In this document: positions 33,785 through 46,272 of the stretch, piece by piece
Numbering within the stretch: position 1 is the stretch's first letter
How the letters are laid out: each line of letters starts with the position of its first letter
Assembly (NCBI GenBank): GCA_038503065.1
Contig: JBCAMK010000014.1
Span: forward strand, 1,364,001-1,428,000
Length of the DNA stretch: 64,000 nucleotides
Reading direction: 5' to 3'
Origin: Paragyromitra xinjiangensis
Taxonomy: Eukaryota > Ascomycota > Pezizomycetes > Pezizales > Discinaceae
Notes under the pieces: generated by a model
The model's database searches: none
What the model was told of the DNA's origin: nothing
The model's input: the letters and a program-made list of their open reading frames with translations, nothing else
Position numbers and translations under genes: made by a program

Positions 33785-36700
33785 GTCTGGAGTGTGGAGG
33801 AGGTAAGTACTACCCCAGATTCAAAATCGAGTTGTTAGAAACAGAAAACATAGATTCGAGCCTGTTCATTCTTGTTTACCTGAAAGCCTATCTGATAGTT
33901 GGAAACATAAGGCGTATCAATTTGTTGATAAAGTGGATTGCGGGTTGATCAAAAATTTGTCGAAGTAGTATAAATCGTGTGCGGCAGGATTCTATACCGT
34001 GCGCTAGCGCCAAAAGAAACTGATGATAAACGAGCCCGTAATAGATCTTGGCTAAATTATGGGCCATCTAGGAGGTATTTAGCATATCCCTATATAATTA
34101 CTAGATATAAAGATACTATATACTATACTATCTATGGAAATAAAACTACGGAGACCACTCGTGTTACGATCACAGCTATTCTCATGTCCAGCCCCATGCT
34201 GCGTAGCTTGCTGCGGCAGATTACAGCCATCTAGAGCAAATTCTTGATGAGATAAATAAAGACTATCTGATGTGTTGACTAAACTGACTTCAGATTGGCC
34301 AAGGCTTACTTGAAGCCTGGCGAAATTCCACAAGATTAGCAACGATAATCGAACGGTCCATTATTTTGCCAGTTATTTTTGGGCATGGACTGCTGGTAGA
34401 AGTGGGGTTTGAGAAAAACAAAACATCAACTAAGTATTTGGCTTCTCCTTCTCCGATGCGGTACCAGGCATGTGATTTCTCAAGGGCCCAACACCTTGCG
34501 GACTAATATGTTGCGCACAATGCCCCGAATCCCTTTGCCCACATTCCAATTTTACAAAAATAAGCTGGAAGTTTGCAATTGGTTAATCAGGAAAAGTGTG
34601 CATGAATCGTACAGCCGGCCAGCTCGCACCATCGGGAGATGCTGTGCACAGTTCGTGGGTGAATGAAGTTTGTAAACTAGGCCACCTTTGCATCTCATAT
34701 AAAGTCACATATTCAGCACGGTTTTGTATGGCATACGAACTTAGCGTATCGGTATATATACCCCACAGACGTCATTCACCAACGAGTAAGCAATTGCTTC
34801 TCTGCAGATCTGGCAAGCACCAAGTAGGCACAGCCTCCCACAAACTAGTTGCCGCTGTCCTTTTGTTGTTGTGGAGGTAAGGTATAACATAGGTCTTTAG
34901 CTATATATACTATTACTTAGTGCGCGACCACTTTACTCTCTTCGTGCGATGGTTTGTATCCCAGCCCACATAGAATATAATATATATTTCACTATAGTTA
35001 TGCAAATATATTACCACACAACGACAATAAAAAGGCAGCTGCAGCTAGCCTGGATAGGTAGGTTTCTGGTGGCTTGATATAAGATGACTATTTTTTGGAT
35101 AAGGCGCATGCGTAGGCTAGCCATAAAAAAGGAGCTGGTCGTGAGATCTTTCCTAGGGAACATCAAAGCTGGCTGTGCGACCAATATTTGCAGTATTCCT
35201 AGCTCAAGCTTGCGTTTGGAGCCGTGGGGGTTTCGGACTCGCCCACACCTTTCATATTGTTTCTTTTGGTGTCTTAAGTAGAAAAACAACTTTCTACTTT
35301 TACTAACTGTCATAGAATATAAGACGTGGGAAGCCAGATTACCTTTCGGGTTCTATAGCTTAATTAATGAGCAACGAATATATGTGCACAAATTTCTCCC
35401 TAGAGAATTTATCTCGGGGAATCAATATATTCTTGGAGAGTATACACATATTTTTGGGGCATGCCTTAAACAAGTCAGTACAACTTTCATTAAAGAAAGT
35501 TGTAGAGTTCGAGATGGATACGGCGTAACACTCCCTGGCCGCTCATCCGGTTAGCAGAGCCGGATTTTAAGGGAATAATTCTCTACTCTTAAGTGGTTGA
35601 TGTTTGTGCACCAGGCTGAGCCCATGCCTCATATATCTAGGATTTTGTATGATTGGGGGTGTTTCACAGAAACATGCCTCGAAAGCTTCGCTAGCGTTGG
35701 CGTTGCTTTGGCACCAGTGGCGTGGTGATCCTCTGCTCTTGGTTGGCGAATCGAGCGCGAATCGAGCTCCATCATGAAGGATCAATAAGCCACCCTTGCC
35801 GGACTGCCGAGTCGACACCAACGCTAGCGAATTTTTCGGGTTTTCACGGTGCTGGTATTGAGTCCTGGCATGATAAAATAATGTACCGGAAAGGGAAAAA
35901 AAACATGACATCATCATAAAGGTGATTTTTTATGATTGTGTTTTTCTCGAGTGGAAAACAAGCCAATAGAGGAGATGATTGACCTAAAAGCACTATAGAC
36001 CTGTAGCTATTTTCACGTGGGCTCAAAGTTATCTCACAAACCGACCCCCAAAGCGGTGGCGACTCAACGCAGTGTTGACTGAAACCTGATTAATGAGACA
36101 AGCTCTCAACAGGGGGGGTCCAGCTTTGCCAGTCTACCTATGGGGTAACGACCCTAGACCTCCTAACGTTTCACTTATTTTCCTCGCCGGGTTTTCGCGG
36201 TATCACTAACCTCAAGATTCAATCACACTACGAGAAAAACGCCGATTTAGAGGCTTCTGTCATATTGCATCCGCCATTCGTTACATTCGTTAAGCCTTTA
36301 CCAATGACCCGCCTCGTCTGCTGAAATTTGCAAACAAAATTGAAAAGCACACCTTATGCAAGGCTTCAGGCTACAGCCTAGGTGCAAGACACTAAAAACC
36401 GCGAAGCACAAAGGTAGTGTAAAAAGGTAGATTTATGCAATAATAAATGTTGGAGCCGCTAGAGTACGGGTTCAGATCAGTTGATAAGCGGACCCTAACC
36501 CCGGAAACTAGCGGATGAAAATTAAGACTAGGCATTGAGATACCGTATTATCTCGGGAATAGGGGATTAGCCTGGACTAGGCTTCTAAACCGGCCCTCCA
36601 AAAGGCTAGGGAAAATGTTAAAAGTGACTGCTAAGCATCAGAAATCGCTGCCCAGCCGACAATTTACTTTCCTACTGAAGTAATTTTGATTAAATTATGG

Positions 36701-37259
36701 GATATTTTGGCCTAGCCTAGTCCAGGCCGGTTTCGGTAGCTATTTCAAAAACCCATGCAAAGATGGCTTCTAAACTTAAAGAGCATTTGTGCACTATCTT
36801 CAGCTGGAGCACCCACTTTGACGCGCTTTATGCTATCCCTGCCCACGGATCGGGCAAAGCAAAATATTCGAGCACAAGCTTCAAATGTGATTTTACGAGG
36901 GCCAATCCGGAATCTGCCCGCTCCTTCTCCCCCGCATCCCCGATTCCCGTTCTCTAGAGGAATATCTACGATCTTTCGTGGTAACGGGGAGGTGAATTCA
37001 CATCCTATTGGGACCTGCAAGCACAATTGGCGGAAGAACGAACCCTCGGGCGTTTGGTTTCTGCCAGCCAAGGCTGAAGCCTCGGTAAGCTGAAAGCTTG
37101 TACAGCTCCTCACTAAAGCGGGTGAAGAAATTTGAGGCTCAGAAGCGAGAGTCTTATTGGACTCTCGGGTTTCTGATAGAGATTCTAGCAGTCGGAGTTG
37201 GTCATATAATTCCGTCTACTACCGCTTGTTTCTAAAGTAATCTTGATCTTCAGCGGACA
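33785..37259. other. Long gene-poor stretch
   Basis: No supported gene. The upstream part (33970-34140) resembles the flank of the paralogous gene. Short AT-rich blocks and degenerate repeats only. Overlapping frames on both strands at 36745-37113 lack codon bias or domains. Confidence 0.4.
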
Positions 37260-37399
37260 CAGTCGCTCCTGGGGTCACAGCTGCAAAGCTGCATTTTGAA
37301 TGTAGGGTAATGAGGAATGAGACTTGGAACTAGAAATCTCTATGGTTGTGACCTTCGTTCGTCAAAGCACTAGTTTCGTCATGACCTTAGGAGCGACTG
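37260..37399. mobile_element. ~140-bp MITE, CAGTCGCTCC family, copy 1
   Basis: Left end CAGTCGCTCCTGGGGTCA and right end its complement (...CTTAGGAGCGACTG), followed by TA at 37400-37401; the left flank is CA. The interior (GCATTTTGAATGTAGGGTAA) matches 38665-38832. A ~30-bp TIR segment is missing from its left arm. Confidence 0.75.
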
Positions 37400-38664
37400 T
37401 AGTTTGGAACATATGCATAAGGCATCAACATGTCTTATGAATATATTGGAATAAACTGTAGGAGATGATCCTATACATACCCTACTTTCATGATGGGCAG
37501 GAGCTCAAGACGTGTTGGGCTTCAGTTGGTTCGCTATTACTTACGGAGATCGATGTCCGATCGAAATACAGGGGAGAATGGCAGTGGACAACACCATAAC
37601 GCACCTATAAGATCCAGTGTGCATGCAACACCTATTAGTATTGAAGATTCCTCAATCAAAACACGATACCAAATGTTACCCTAATCCCCTAACTCGGTTC
37701 ACTCGAGTGCAATGCCCATAAAGTACTACTCATCGAGCGGGAGACGTAACATAGATGCACAAATGGGGCACTCGACTTGAAGCTCGGAGAATCGCCGAAC
37801 AGGAATTCCTACCTGGAAATTTGGCACCCCATATAGCTCTTAGTGCCAGAGCCTTGTAGTGAAGTTCAGTAAACTTGATCTTAGGGAGCTAGCTCCATAC
37901 TTCGTTCCCCACATCCCCGCTCGCTAGGCCTGAAAAACGGAGGCCATATGCACCTTTCCGTCTTTCCGTTCCGTATGCTAGCTAGGCACGGTGGCCAATG
38001 GAATTGTTTGAATAGAACAACCTTGGCTTCACATGCGATCGGCTCCCCACAATTTAATCAGGCAGTGGTGGACAGTATATGGTAGGCTCGCTCCCATTCC
38101 CACTTACCATAGGTTGTCCTACGATGCACAGTATGGGCTAGGCACGAGGCTAAGTGTATGGTAAGTACCGAGTTTCCGAAATCCATTTGTGGAAGCGACC
38201 CTGCCAAAACCTGAGATTTTCCCAAAAACATGCAGGTTAGAACGGTAGGTTTTTTCAAACGAAAGCTTCATTGAGCTTCATAGAAGTTTCCGGCTATGGC
38301 CCGGTAGAGACAAAAAGAGTTCTAGGCACCTTCCCATAACTTGCTGCAAATTCAGCCAGGCTCGATGCACATAGCTTATTCCTGTAGTTAATCCATGCCC
38401 CGCTAAAATGAAAATCGGATACCAATGGCGGTGATAAAACAAGCCACTTTAAGGAGTTAGGGAGATGAGTATTAGCTAGTAATTGGTGAGATATTCCAAA
38501 GACATAGCCGGTTTTTCTCTAACAATCGAGCTGGTACCATGGCTATGGTACCGGACCGAATCCTAGGAAACAGCACAAAAGTAGCCATGATCATATGAAC
38601 CGAGTTGTGGCATAGATAGATAGGTTGTAGTGTCTCGCCCACTCTCGTGCCTAGCCTCATACTA
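37400..38664. other. Noncoding stretch
   Basis: Nothing supported as a gene. 38070-38160 is a diverged copy of 30150-30215 (GTAGGCTCGCTCCCATTCCC, CAGTATGGGCTAGGCACGA). Confidence 0.4.
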
Positions 38665-38832
38665 CGGTCGCTCCTAGGGTCACGACGAAACTGGGGCTTT
38701 GACGAAAGTAACCTGCAAAGCTGCATTTTGAATGTAGGGTAACGAGGAATGGGGGGTTGGAACTAGAAATCTCTATGGTTGTAACCTTCGTTCGCCAAAG
38801 CACCAGTTTCGTCTTGACCCCAGGAGCGACTG
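38665..38832. mobile_element. 168-bp MITE, CAGTCGCTCC family, copy 2
   Basis: TIRs of about 50 bp: left CGGTCGCTCCTAGGGTCACG, right complementary to CAGTCGCTCCTGGGGTCAAG. Flanked by TA at 38663-38664 and 38833-38834. No coding capacity. Confidence 0.85.
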
Positions 38833-39787
38833 TACTGTATGGCATGCAGCAAGCTGCGGAGTATGGGGCTGGGCACGATACTATGTCTCACCTCCAACTG
38901 CTTAGGTAAGGTTTATAACCCAATTTTATCAGGCAAGGATTGACACAAACAGGTATATTTCCTAAGGCTGAAGTTTAGCCGAGGACTTATATCACTTTCA
39001 GGCATCTGATCCGTATGGAGGAAAGCCCCAATAATTTAGTCCTAGCCCGAGCAACTATTGAGAATCAAGGATTGCTTATCGCTGGCGATTTTTCTTCCTA
39101 GGGATTGCAGCCGCTGAAAGGGTGGTTCTAGGACAGAATTGCTCTGGCATCTCAACAAGAGCAGTGGAGGGGTATTGATCTCCTTTCTATAACGAAATAT
39201 TCGATTTGTTACCCAAGTCTCGTTATATATACCCTCTGCCTTGTTGTCCCCTCCGCCGCCCTGTTTGAATCGTAGTTTCAACTACTTATCATTGTATCTC
39301 AAAATAATTAGTACTTGTAACCCGACTTGATACTAATGGATTCCTCCGCCATTGGTACGATTCACCACTTGAGACATGTTGCCTAAACACTTCCGCAGTC
39401 GTAATACATCCGCAGAATTATTTGTTAAAGCACTGCGGCGGATCGACGAATAGGACTTAAGTGAAGTTACACTTACGGCTGAGTATGTTATACTTTCCTT
39501 AGCTATAGGCAAGCTGAGTTGCTCTGCTGCAGGTTTTCAGCTGGCCGGCACGCCACCTGCAAGAAGCTGCAATTGAAACTTTTGGGTTGTACTTGTTTTA
39601 GAACTTGCTGGCGGTGGTTTGGGCTGGGGATAACTATCCCCGATAGCGAGATTCCGCGCAGTTCCTTATTTTCAACTATATATAGGACGTTTTCTTTATA
39701 TAACTACAAGTGAAAACCCTCTGTGATCCTAGCTATAGTCCATTATCTCCAGCACCCTTCTCTAGCCTATTCCATCTCATATTCAAA
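38833..39787. other. Upstream region of the fasciclin gene
   Basis: Noncoding. CTATATATAGGACGTTTTCTTTATATAAC at about 39673-39702 contains TATATA boxes 85-115 bp before the chosen ATG and may be the core promoter. Confidence 0.4.
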
Positions 39788-40790
39788 ATGTCGAAATTTC
39801 TTGTGCCTTTTATCATCTCGATTTTTCTGACTTCCCCCGTTCTTAGCCAAGTCCGTGATATTCAAGATGTCTGCGACCAAACACCAGATATGCAGTTGTT
39901 CGGTCAACTTATGAGGCAATATCCAGAGATCTATAACCTTTATGCCGGAAATACGAACAGCACTATCTATGTTCCTTCCGACGATGCAATGAGAGCCCAT
40001 TTTCAGACTACCGGCCGTATTTTCCGCCGGAAAGACCCTTCTACTGCTCAGGGCAACATGCAAACAGAACATTCGCTCAACTGGGCGTACTCAAGAAAGG
40101 TAAAGAGAGCAACAGATACATTGAGATCGGTAAGGATCACAGCCGACAGAGAGACTTCCCCGACTGGAAGAAACACTGTCATTGTAAAAGTCAGTCCTGG
40201 TTCCGGGCCCGGCAATAGCAAGCGTCAGCTCCAAACCCCTGCAACACGACCATCAACAAATGTCACTTTGTATACTGGCGCTGGCGAGAAATCTAATATC
40301 CTCTTTGGCGATATCGCGTGCCGTCAGGGGGTTGCCCATGTAGTCGACGCGTGAGTTTATTCCCTGAGCCTAGGCTCATATATACAGTTAGCCCTAGCTC
40401 TCTAGCTAACCCAGCCAAAGTGTCTTCAAACTCCCGATTTCAGTGACAGACACTCTCGCATACACCAACCGCACGGCGTTCCTACGCTCTATAAATACGG
40501 CGAGTCTTGCAAACAGCTATAATACCGCTGACCAAATTACCATCTTTGCACCCACCGATGCGGCGTTTGCGAACCAAGCAATTCTCGTCAGTGAAGGCAT
40601 CCAATACCATGTTGTTAACAATACTGCCCTCTACACCCCGTATCTCAAAGATGGCGACGTACTCGGGACTACCCAGGGGAACCTCTATGTTACTGTTGTT
40701 AATGACACATATTACATCAATTGCGTCCGCGTGGTGCAAACTGACGCAATCACATATAACGGCGTGATCCATGCTGTTGAGAAGGTTTAA
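39788..40790 (+). CDS. Secreted two-domain fasciclin (FAS1) protein
   Basis: 312-residue protein from two exons (39788-40350 and 40415-40790). The 64-bp intron has donor GTGAGT, branch CTAAC and acceptor CCCAG; only this acceptor keeps the frame (VVDAQSVFKLPISVTDTLAY). I chose the ATG at 39788 because it begins a clear signal peptide (KFLVPFIISIFLTSPVLSQ). FAS1 domain 1 covers about residues 25-190, with YNLYAGNTNSTIYVPSDDAMRA (positions of the H1 box) and a closing GVAHVVDA. Domain 2 covers about 190-312, with ITIFAPTDAAFAN and ITYNGVIHAVEKV. Fungal FAS1 proteins are extracellular adhesion or wall-associated proteins. No GPI anchor or TM is seen, so it is probably secreted. It is small and not in an obvious cluster. 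Confidence 0.85.
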
Positions 40791-42455
40791 ATTTCAAACT
40801 CATTTTTTTGGATTTGCTCTGACTTAGTGCCTCTAGATCTTGACCCCTCTGTCTACTCCACCATACTGCGGAGGTGGAATAACCCCTCAATCAAATTCAA
40901 CTGGAGTCTTGCAATACACAGGTGTTGGACCGGTGAATAAAGTAATAAGTTTAATGGCTATCATTGGTATTGTATCTTCTGTGGTAGCTTTGTCTCTTTA
41001 GATGCTCTCTCTATTCTCTGGGGGTTTTGGGTGTGGGTTTTTCCCCCTGTTGGAGAGTAATTCGGCACAACACCATCTCTCATTTAAATAATGTACTTAC
41101 TCGGTGGTTTTTGAAATTCTTAGCCTGGAATTTATATCATCTGAAGTAGCTTTATGGTTCCGTGGCAAGCGGTGAGTTGTTGTGGTCTACGTCTCAGGTG
41201 TTTGCTCGGTGGTTCGTGTGGCAGTTATGTATATTAAACACTTACAACCATTGAGATTAAAATAAGAATTTTGATCTAGGCTAGGCTTGGCCATCATTGT
41301 GACACCCCTTATGTTACTGTACCAGTAAACTCGTCAAAAACATTGTTCTCGTAGCTCCATCAAACATGGTCACTCAGCAGTAACGCCATACCCGGACGCC
41401 CCTAAATCTGATCCCACCGGTATAGTGGCTCACAGTATATGTACCAATACCTATATGGAATTACTCGGCTCTTATCTGCTACGGCTTAGTACTGCTTTCG
41501 GGATGTTGCCCTAAGGACTGAAGAGTCGAGTGTCAGAACATATACATAAATACAATACCAAGGGGACGGCAAATTATAGTTACAAACCAAGATTTGGGAG
41601 ACGGCACAGACATAGTGTTTTGGAAAGAGTTCTAATTCCATATAGGTAGCGATCGGGATATGATAGTTTTTGAAGCTAGACGCTGAGTTGTACAGTATTT
41701 TATGTTATATCAGCGTATATTGTAGTCTATCGGAACCCTGTCAGTGATCTTGGGAACGATATAATACAAACAAGAATCAATGGTAGTCACCATATTTTAT
41801 CGAAAGAAATGGCATTTCGGTAGTGATCCTTGGGAGGCTCAATAATTGCCGTTTTGGTTTGCCAGAACCAGAGATATAAGGCCCCAGGACTACCCGCCAA
41901 TATGTTTCTTGTCTGTATTACGAGGAGGTAATGACAAAGTGTCCTATGAATCCCCTAGGGGCGTCAATGGGGGAGAATCAAAAATAAATGAGCTCCTGTG
42001 GCATTGGCAAATGATTTCATCTGGTACATCATGATCTCTAGTGAGGTGAGTAATAAGGCCGGCTAAGAATCGGGGACCGAGACACCAACTACAGAATGAA
42101 CGTGCGCGGGGACGAATGGATCTCCGGAATTAAGGATGGTAGGGATTATTAGTTAAGGATTAAACCTAGAGCGACAGCATGTGAGAGGGTCGGTGGCGCG
42201 AATATCTTAGGCTAGTGTCAGTCTTAGGGTTATTGCGCTAATTCTCTTCGCGCAAAACACTATGGTGGTAAACGTGATGATTGCGGAAAAGTTATACTAT
42301 GAGTGACTGTAAATCTTAGGGTAGATGGCCCGCAGCATAAGGATATAGAGATGCCAGAGGAAGAACAGCGGAGACAAGGAGAAAAAAGATAGATAAAAAT
42401 GCAGATTAAGCATATCTCTGTGTATACAGCTTAACCAAACGACAGGCGATAAATC
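40791..42455. other. Gene-poor stretch
   Basis: No gene or element boundary I can support. 41340-41560 has scattered short palindromes only. Confidence 0.4.
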
Positions 42456-42970
42456 TCAAAGATATTCCTTTAACTTCGACCCTGCACCCATAACGCCGTT
42501 TTCGATATCCTCAAATTTACTCCTTTCATTCCACAATAGCCACTCCAAAACCGCCATCACTAGCTGCTCCTTGAACACTGGCACCTCGCTTATCCTGAAT
42601 GTCGCTAATCTTAGTAAATCGCGGACGTAGATAAACACCCCCACTGCGTCTTTATCGCTCATCTTTGCCACCAGTCGCGCCGGTCGAGGGTTAGGGTAAG
42701 TATAAGTTCTACTACCAAGTTTATCAAGAAATTCGATCAAACTCCTAATCGCCAGCATTTCGAAGATCCTGTAATGGTTATATCTTTTATTGTTCTGCTG
42801 TTGGAGTAGTTGGTAGATCTCGAAATGGGTTTCGTAGAATTTGCCCGGAGCAATATTTTGCGCGGCTTGGTACTGTTCAAAAATATATTCTGGCGGATCC
42901 CTTATTCTAGTCTCGCCTAATGGGAGCCCTAATTGGTCGTTTCCAAGGCTAGATTCGCTTGCTGCCGGCT
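42456..42970 (-). pseudogene. Paralogue of the unknown ORF at 43009-43647 (start missing)
   Basis: Minus-strand frame open from about 42970 to 42456. It encodes PPEYIFEQYQAAQNIAPGKF, then FEIYQLL, then a conserved core: RPARLVAKMSDKDAVGVFIY, FKEQLVMAVLEWLLWNERSKF, ending GSKLKEYL. The neighbour has matching elements in the same order (HLEIYRMLHS, RPAKLVSKMDDDLANEIFFM, FGEQLFIAFLEWLLENNRPFF, PLKEYTG). The only in-frame ATG (42758) lies inside the conserved region. Either the true start is in an unseen exon or the gene has lost it. Confidence 0.55.
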
Positions 42971-43008
42971 ATTATCTCATCACCCAAGTTACTACCAAAA
43001 ACCACTTC

Positions 43009-43647
43009 CTAAAGGGGAATAAAAATCAATACCCCGGTATACTCCTTCAATGGGCGATGATCTTCCAACGCCTCAAAAAACGGGCGATTATTTTCTAAAA
43101 GCCACTCCAAAAAAGCGATGAAAAGCTGCTCCCCGAAGACCTCCGTTAGGGTCCCCGTACCACTTCCAAACATCGATGCCCGTCCCCCTGTAAGCCCTAA
43201 CATCCTCGCCATCATGAAAAAAATCTCATTCGCAAGATCGTCGTCCATTTTTGACACCAGCTTTGCAGGCCGAGGTAGATGGGGTCCTTGTGCGTATAAG
43301 GGCTGGGGTGTGCGCGTGTGCGTGAACCGAACACGCGAAAAGCCGGTGACCGCTTCTTGGAGGATGGCACTCTCGAGCTGATCTCGATAGATTTTACATC
43401 GATGGTTATTTGCAATTGAGGCTTCGGTGCTATGGAGCATACGATAGATCTCCAGATGTTTTGCCCAGAGCTGACCGGCAGGCGCAGGTTTTTGGTATCG
43501 TGCGATAATTTGTAGGAAATAATTTTCCCGCGGAGGGTTGGACGAAGGCTTAGGGCCGCCGCCGCCGTTACGTTTTTTCTTCCGATTTCCCATTGCGTGT
43601 GGTGATGGCTTAAGCGTTAAGGTTGGGGACGAGAGCCAGGCCCGCAA
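43009..43647 (-). CDS. Unknown fungal protein, tandem paralogue
   Basis: 212 codons. A likelier start is the internal Met (residue 19, MGNRKKKRNGGGGP). After a basic disordered N-terminus comes a helical core: FLQIIARYQKPAPAGQLWAK, HLEIYRMLHS, RPAKLVSKMDDDLANEIFFM, and FGEQLFIAFLEWLLENNRPF. No known domain recognised. The 43-kb pair diverges strongly in sequence but keeps motif order, so the duplication is old and both were probably under constraint. Subcellular site unknown; no signal peptide. Confidence 0.55.
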   Translation of the reverse strand: MRAWLSSPTLTLKPSPHAMGNRKKKRNGGGGPKPSSNPPRENYFLQIIARYQKPAPAGQLWAKHLEIYRMLHSTEASIANNHRCKIYRDQLESAILQEAVTGFSRVRFTHTRTPQPLYAQGPHLPRPAKLVSKMDDDLANEIFFMMARMLGLTGGRASMFGSGTGTLTEVFGEQLFIAFLEWLLENNRPFFEALEDHRPLKEYTGVLIFIPL

Positions 43648-45223
43648 GCTTCGGCGGCCTGATTCAATTCAGGCAACCAACGGATTAGATAATTGGCGAC
43701 CCCGCATTTCAGCACGTTTTACAGCTAAAGTGCAATATCTTTCTCGGGCAAGCCCATTAGTAAGAAATTGCAAAATATGGCCCCCTTCATGAGTCAAGCC
43801 CGGCATGCGAGATTAGTGGTTGTAAATATTATATGGTTTTAATTAACTACGGCAGGACTATCGGAAACTTCCAATTTGACAGCAATTTAATACTAAGCAT
43901 TCATCAGTGCCTATACAGTGCTGTTCCTGCAACAAATATAAAAATATCCAATGATATATCTCATAAGAATGTACTTCGGTTAGCGTTCTGGTAAGTTTTG
44001 TTAAATATTAGAAATATTAGCGAAGCTTGATTAGTACTAGCGCCATAGCCCTAGCCAACGAACCAGAATCTTAAAGCACCAGATACCAATAGAAACACAC
44101 AAGGTGTGGAGGTTTGTAGGAAAGACACAAAAAATTGAATATTCCTCTGAAGATTCTGGATTAGCCCTATGAACTACTTGACGATTATTTGATTATTCAG
44201 ATGCCAGAAACCCTAACCCCACGCTCGAGCCGTATTCTCTGGCTCACCAACACTCATTTGACCCTTAATACAAGACTAAGTCAGGCCAGGTGCGGGTTAG
44301 GGTTTTTAGGCCATCTAGATACTTTAATTTTCGTCGAGTAGTTATATTTTATAGCGGACTACTGACCGAATACCTCAATCCCAGCTCCCAGCTCTTCAGA
44401 TCAAGAATCCGCAGCATTTGCGATATAATGTACCATTTCACATTTTACCTGAAGATTTAAGGAGAATTGTACTATCTTGGGATTATAATGCTACGCGAAG
44501 CAAGGAGTTTTGGAAAAAAATTCGTGGGTGACAGCCGGCGAATTTTATATCATGAACGCGTTTGATGTAGACTGGTACCAGACATTCGTGGCATGATAAG
44601 ATATTCGACGGTTTGAGGATGTGTATGATCATGAGTAAATTACGTCACTGAATCTCGATTTTGAGTAGTTATTCCGACACTGCGCCCTAACAAACCCTAA
44701 GAATACTATGAATACTTCAAATTCTATCAGATGCGCTAATTGATCTTTTCTATGTCAGGAAAAAACTTCATTTATGATTGTAAAGTGTCTAAAGTAGAAC
44801 ATTCTGTGATGTACCCTGTATGTGACAATACATACACAAAGATTATATACTTGAGGGTATATCGAATAATTTTAGGCAGCAGAAAGCACAAGATGATGGA
44901 TTCCGTTCATGCCATAGATTGCAGTACATGGTACTCTAGTATATAGTGGAGATGAAACTGCGTGTACAAAAAGGACGATGAAACGGGCCCGGGGAGCACA
45001 GATTAGATTTAAATTTAAAGATAGGATTATCATGGTGGGAAAATTAAGTTAGCCTATGTTTAAGCTAGCACGCGCAGTAGATTGCTCTACTGTTGCCACT
45101 TGACTACATGTAGTAAGAATGGCGCTAGCACTTTTAGTACGCAGTACACTAAAGCTCTACCACTCTAATTTCCCCACCCTCACCCTAAGGGAGTGTGACA
45201 GACTAACCAATAGCCAAAAAGAA
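43648..45223. other. Gene-poor stretch
   Basis: Nothing supported as a gene. GGTGGGAAAATTA (45034) and its near complement TAATTTCCCCACC (45168-45180) could be a short TIR pair of a ~147-bp element, but matching decays quickly. Confidence 0.3.
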
Positions 45224-45323
45224 CTCTCTGGCGGGGAATTGAACCCCGGTCACTCGCGTTCAACAAGTGTTATCAAACACTGTTTTTGACAGGCGAGTAT
45301 ACTAACCACTATACTACCAGAGA
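45224..45323 (-). tRNA. tRNA-Asp (GTC) with intron
   Basis: Minus-strand cloverleaf. The acceptor stem TCTCTGG pairs with CCAGAGA; discriminator G at 45224. D arm with GTATAGTGGTTAGTATAC. Anticodon stem CTCGC/GCGAG with loop CTGTCAC, so anticodon GTC. T arm CGGGGTTCAATTCCCCG. A 28-nt intron (AAAACAGTG...TTGAA) follows position 37, the usual site for nuclear tRNA introns. Mature length 72 nt. The internal A and B boxes should suffice for Pol III. Confidence 0.95.
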
Positions 45324-46100
45324 ATTTGTTGAAACTCTATCAGATCTGCATACCAGATATTGAATGGCTATACTTCAGCCACTACCTAGACCCCTGATAC
45401 AAATATTGTACAAGTGAAGCTCCCACTCGGTGCGTCCTTTTTCTTTAAAGTTGCATGTTTTTTCCTGTTACGTTGCCATTCTGTTAGGCCTGGTTTTGGA
45501 CATTAGAAAATAAACTAGTAAGATCATATTGTAAAGGGGCCCTCCTATAGACAAGGAGTATGGAGCCTGACCATGCAAATGTGTAGAGAAAGAAATAAAA
45601 CAGTCAAGTAGTAAAGTAGCTCGCAGAAACTAAATATAAATAAGATTCGTCTTCGCAAGAAAACAAGCTTGTTCGCAATACTCAATGAGAGGATAAGGAT
45701 TCAATAATGGCAGTTGGTGTATATGGGGTTTGGAAAGAGGAGAAGGGTGCGCGTACTTATTGGGAAAAAGCGCGCTAGTCTTTAGCAAGGGCTTGGAGCT
45801 CATTCGAGTTGTTTTCGGATTTTTTTCCACGCTAGTTACTCACTAAGGTCAGGCATATGGAGATGGTCTCACAGTTTTTGTATGGTGACCTCGCAGAACG
45901 GAAAATTCCGGTGTTCTGTCTCCACTATCTTGACTCGAGTAATACTTAGTCTCGTAGTCGACTTGCTACGTAACAATCCTCTCCCATATTGGGTGTTGAC
46001 GCATTGTGAAAGAGCTCCACCAAAAACCTTGGTTTTAGCGAATGAGCGTCCGATTGCGAAACTACTGAGACTACTTGATACTCCTATAATAATGATAATA
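45324..46100. other. Noncoding stretch
   Basis: No gene supported. The upstream flank of the tRNA gene carries no recognisable element. Confidence 0.35.
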
Positions 46101-46272
46101 CAGTAGGCTCTCGATATAAGTATACGCTCGGGACCAAAAAATGTATGCTTATATCGAGGCTATGCTTGGCTCGAGGTAGACTTTATATGTGCAAGTGAAA
46201 ACGGGACCGCCGAACCGTATGCCTACGGCACGAATATGCTTCTAAAGAGTATGCTTATGCGAGAGTCTACTG
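46101..46272. mobile_element. 172-bp MITE, CAGTAGRCTCTCG family
   Basis: Left end CAGTAGGCTCTCGATATAAG, right end complementary to CAGTAGACTCTCGCATAAGC. TA at 46099-46100; right flank CA. The interior is GC-rich in the middle with no frame. Termini and target suggest pogo/Fot1-type mobilisation. Confidence 0.8.

Noticed and set aside
36745..37113. Overlapping ~120-codon frames on both strands
   Set aside because: No conserved motif; neither strand is favoured.
45034..45180. Small element with GGTGGGAAAATTA ends
   Set aside because: TIR similarity fades after ~13 bp and there is no target duplication.
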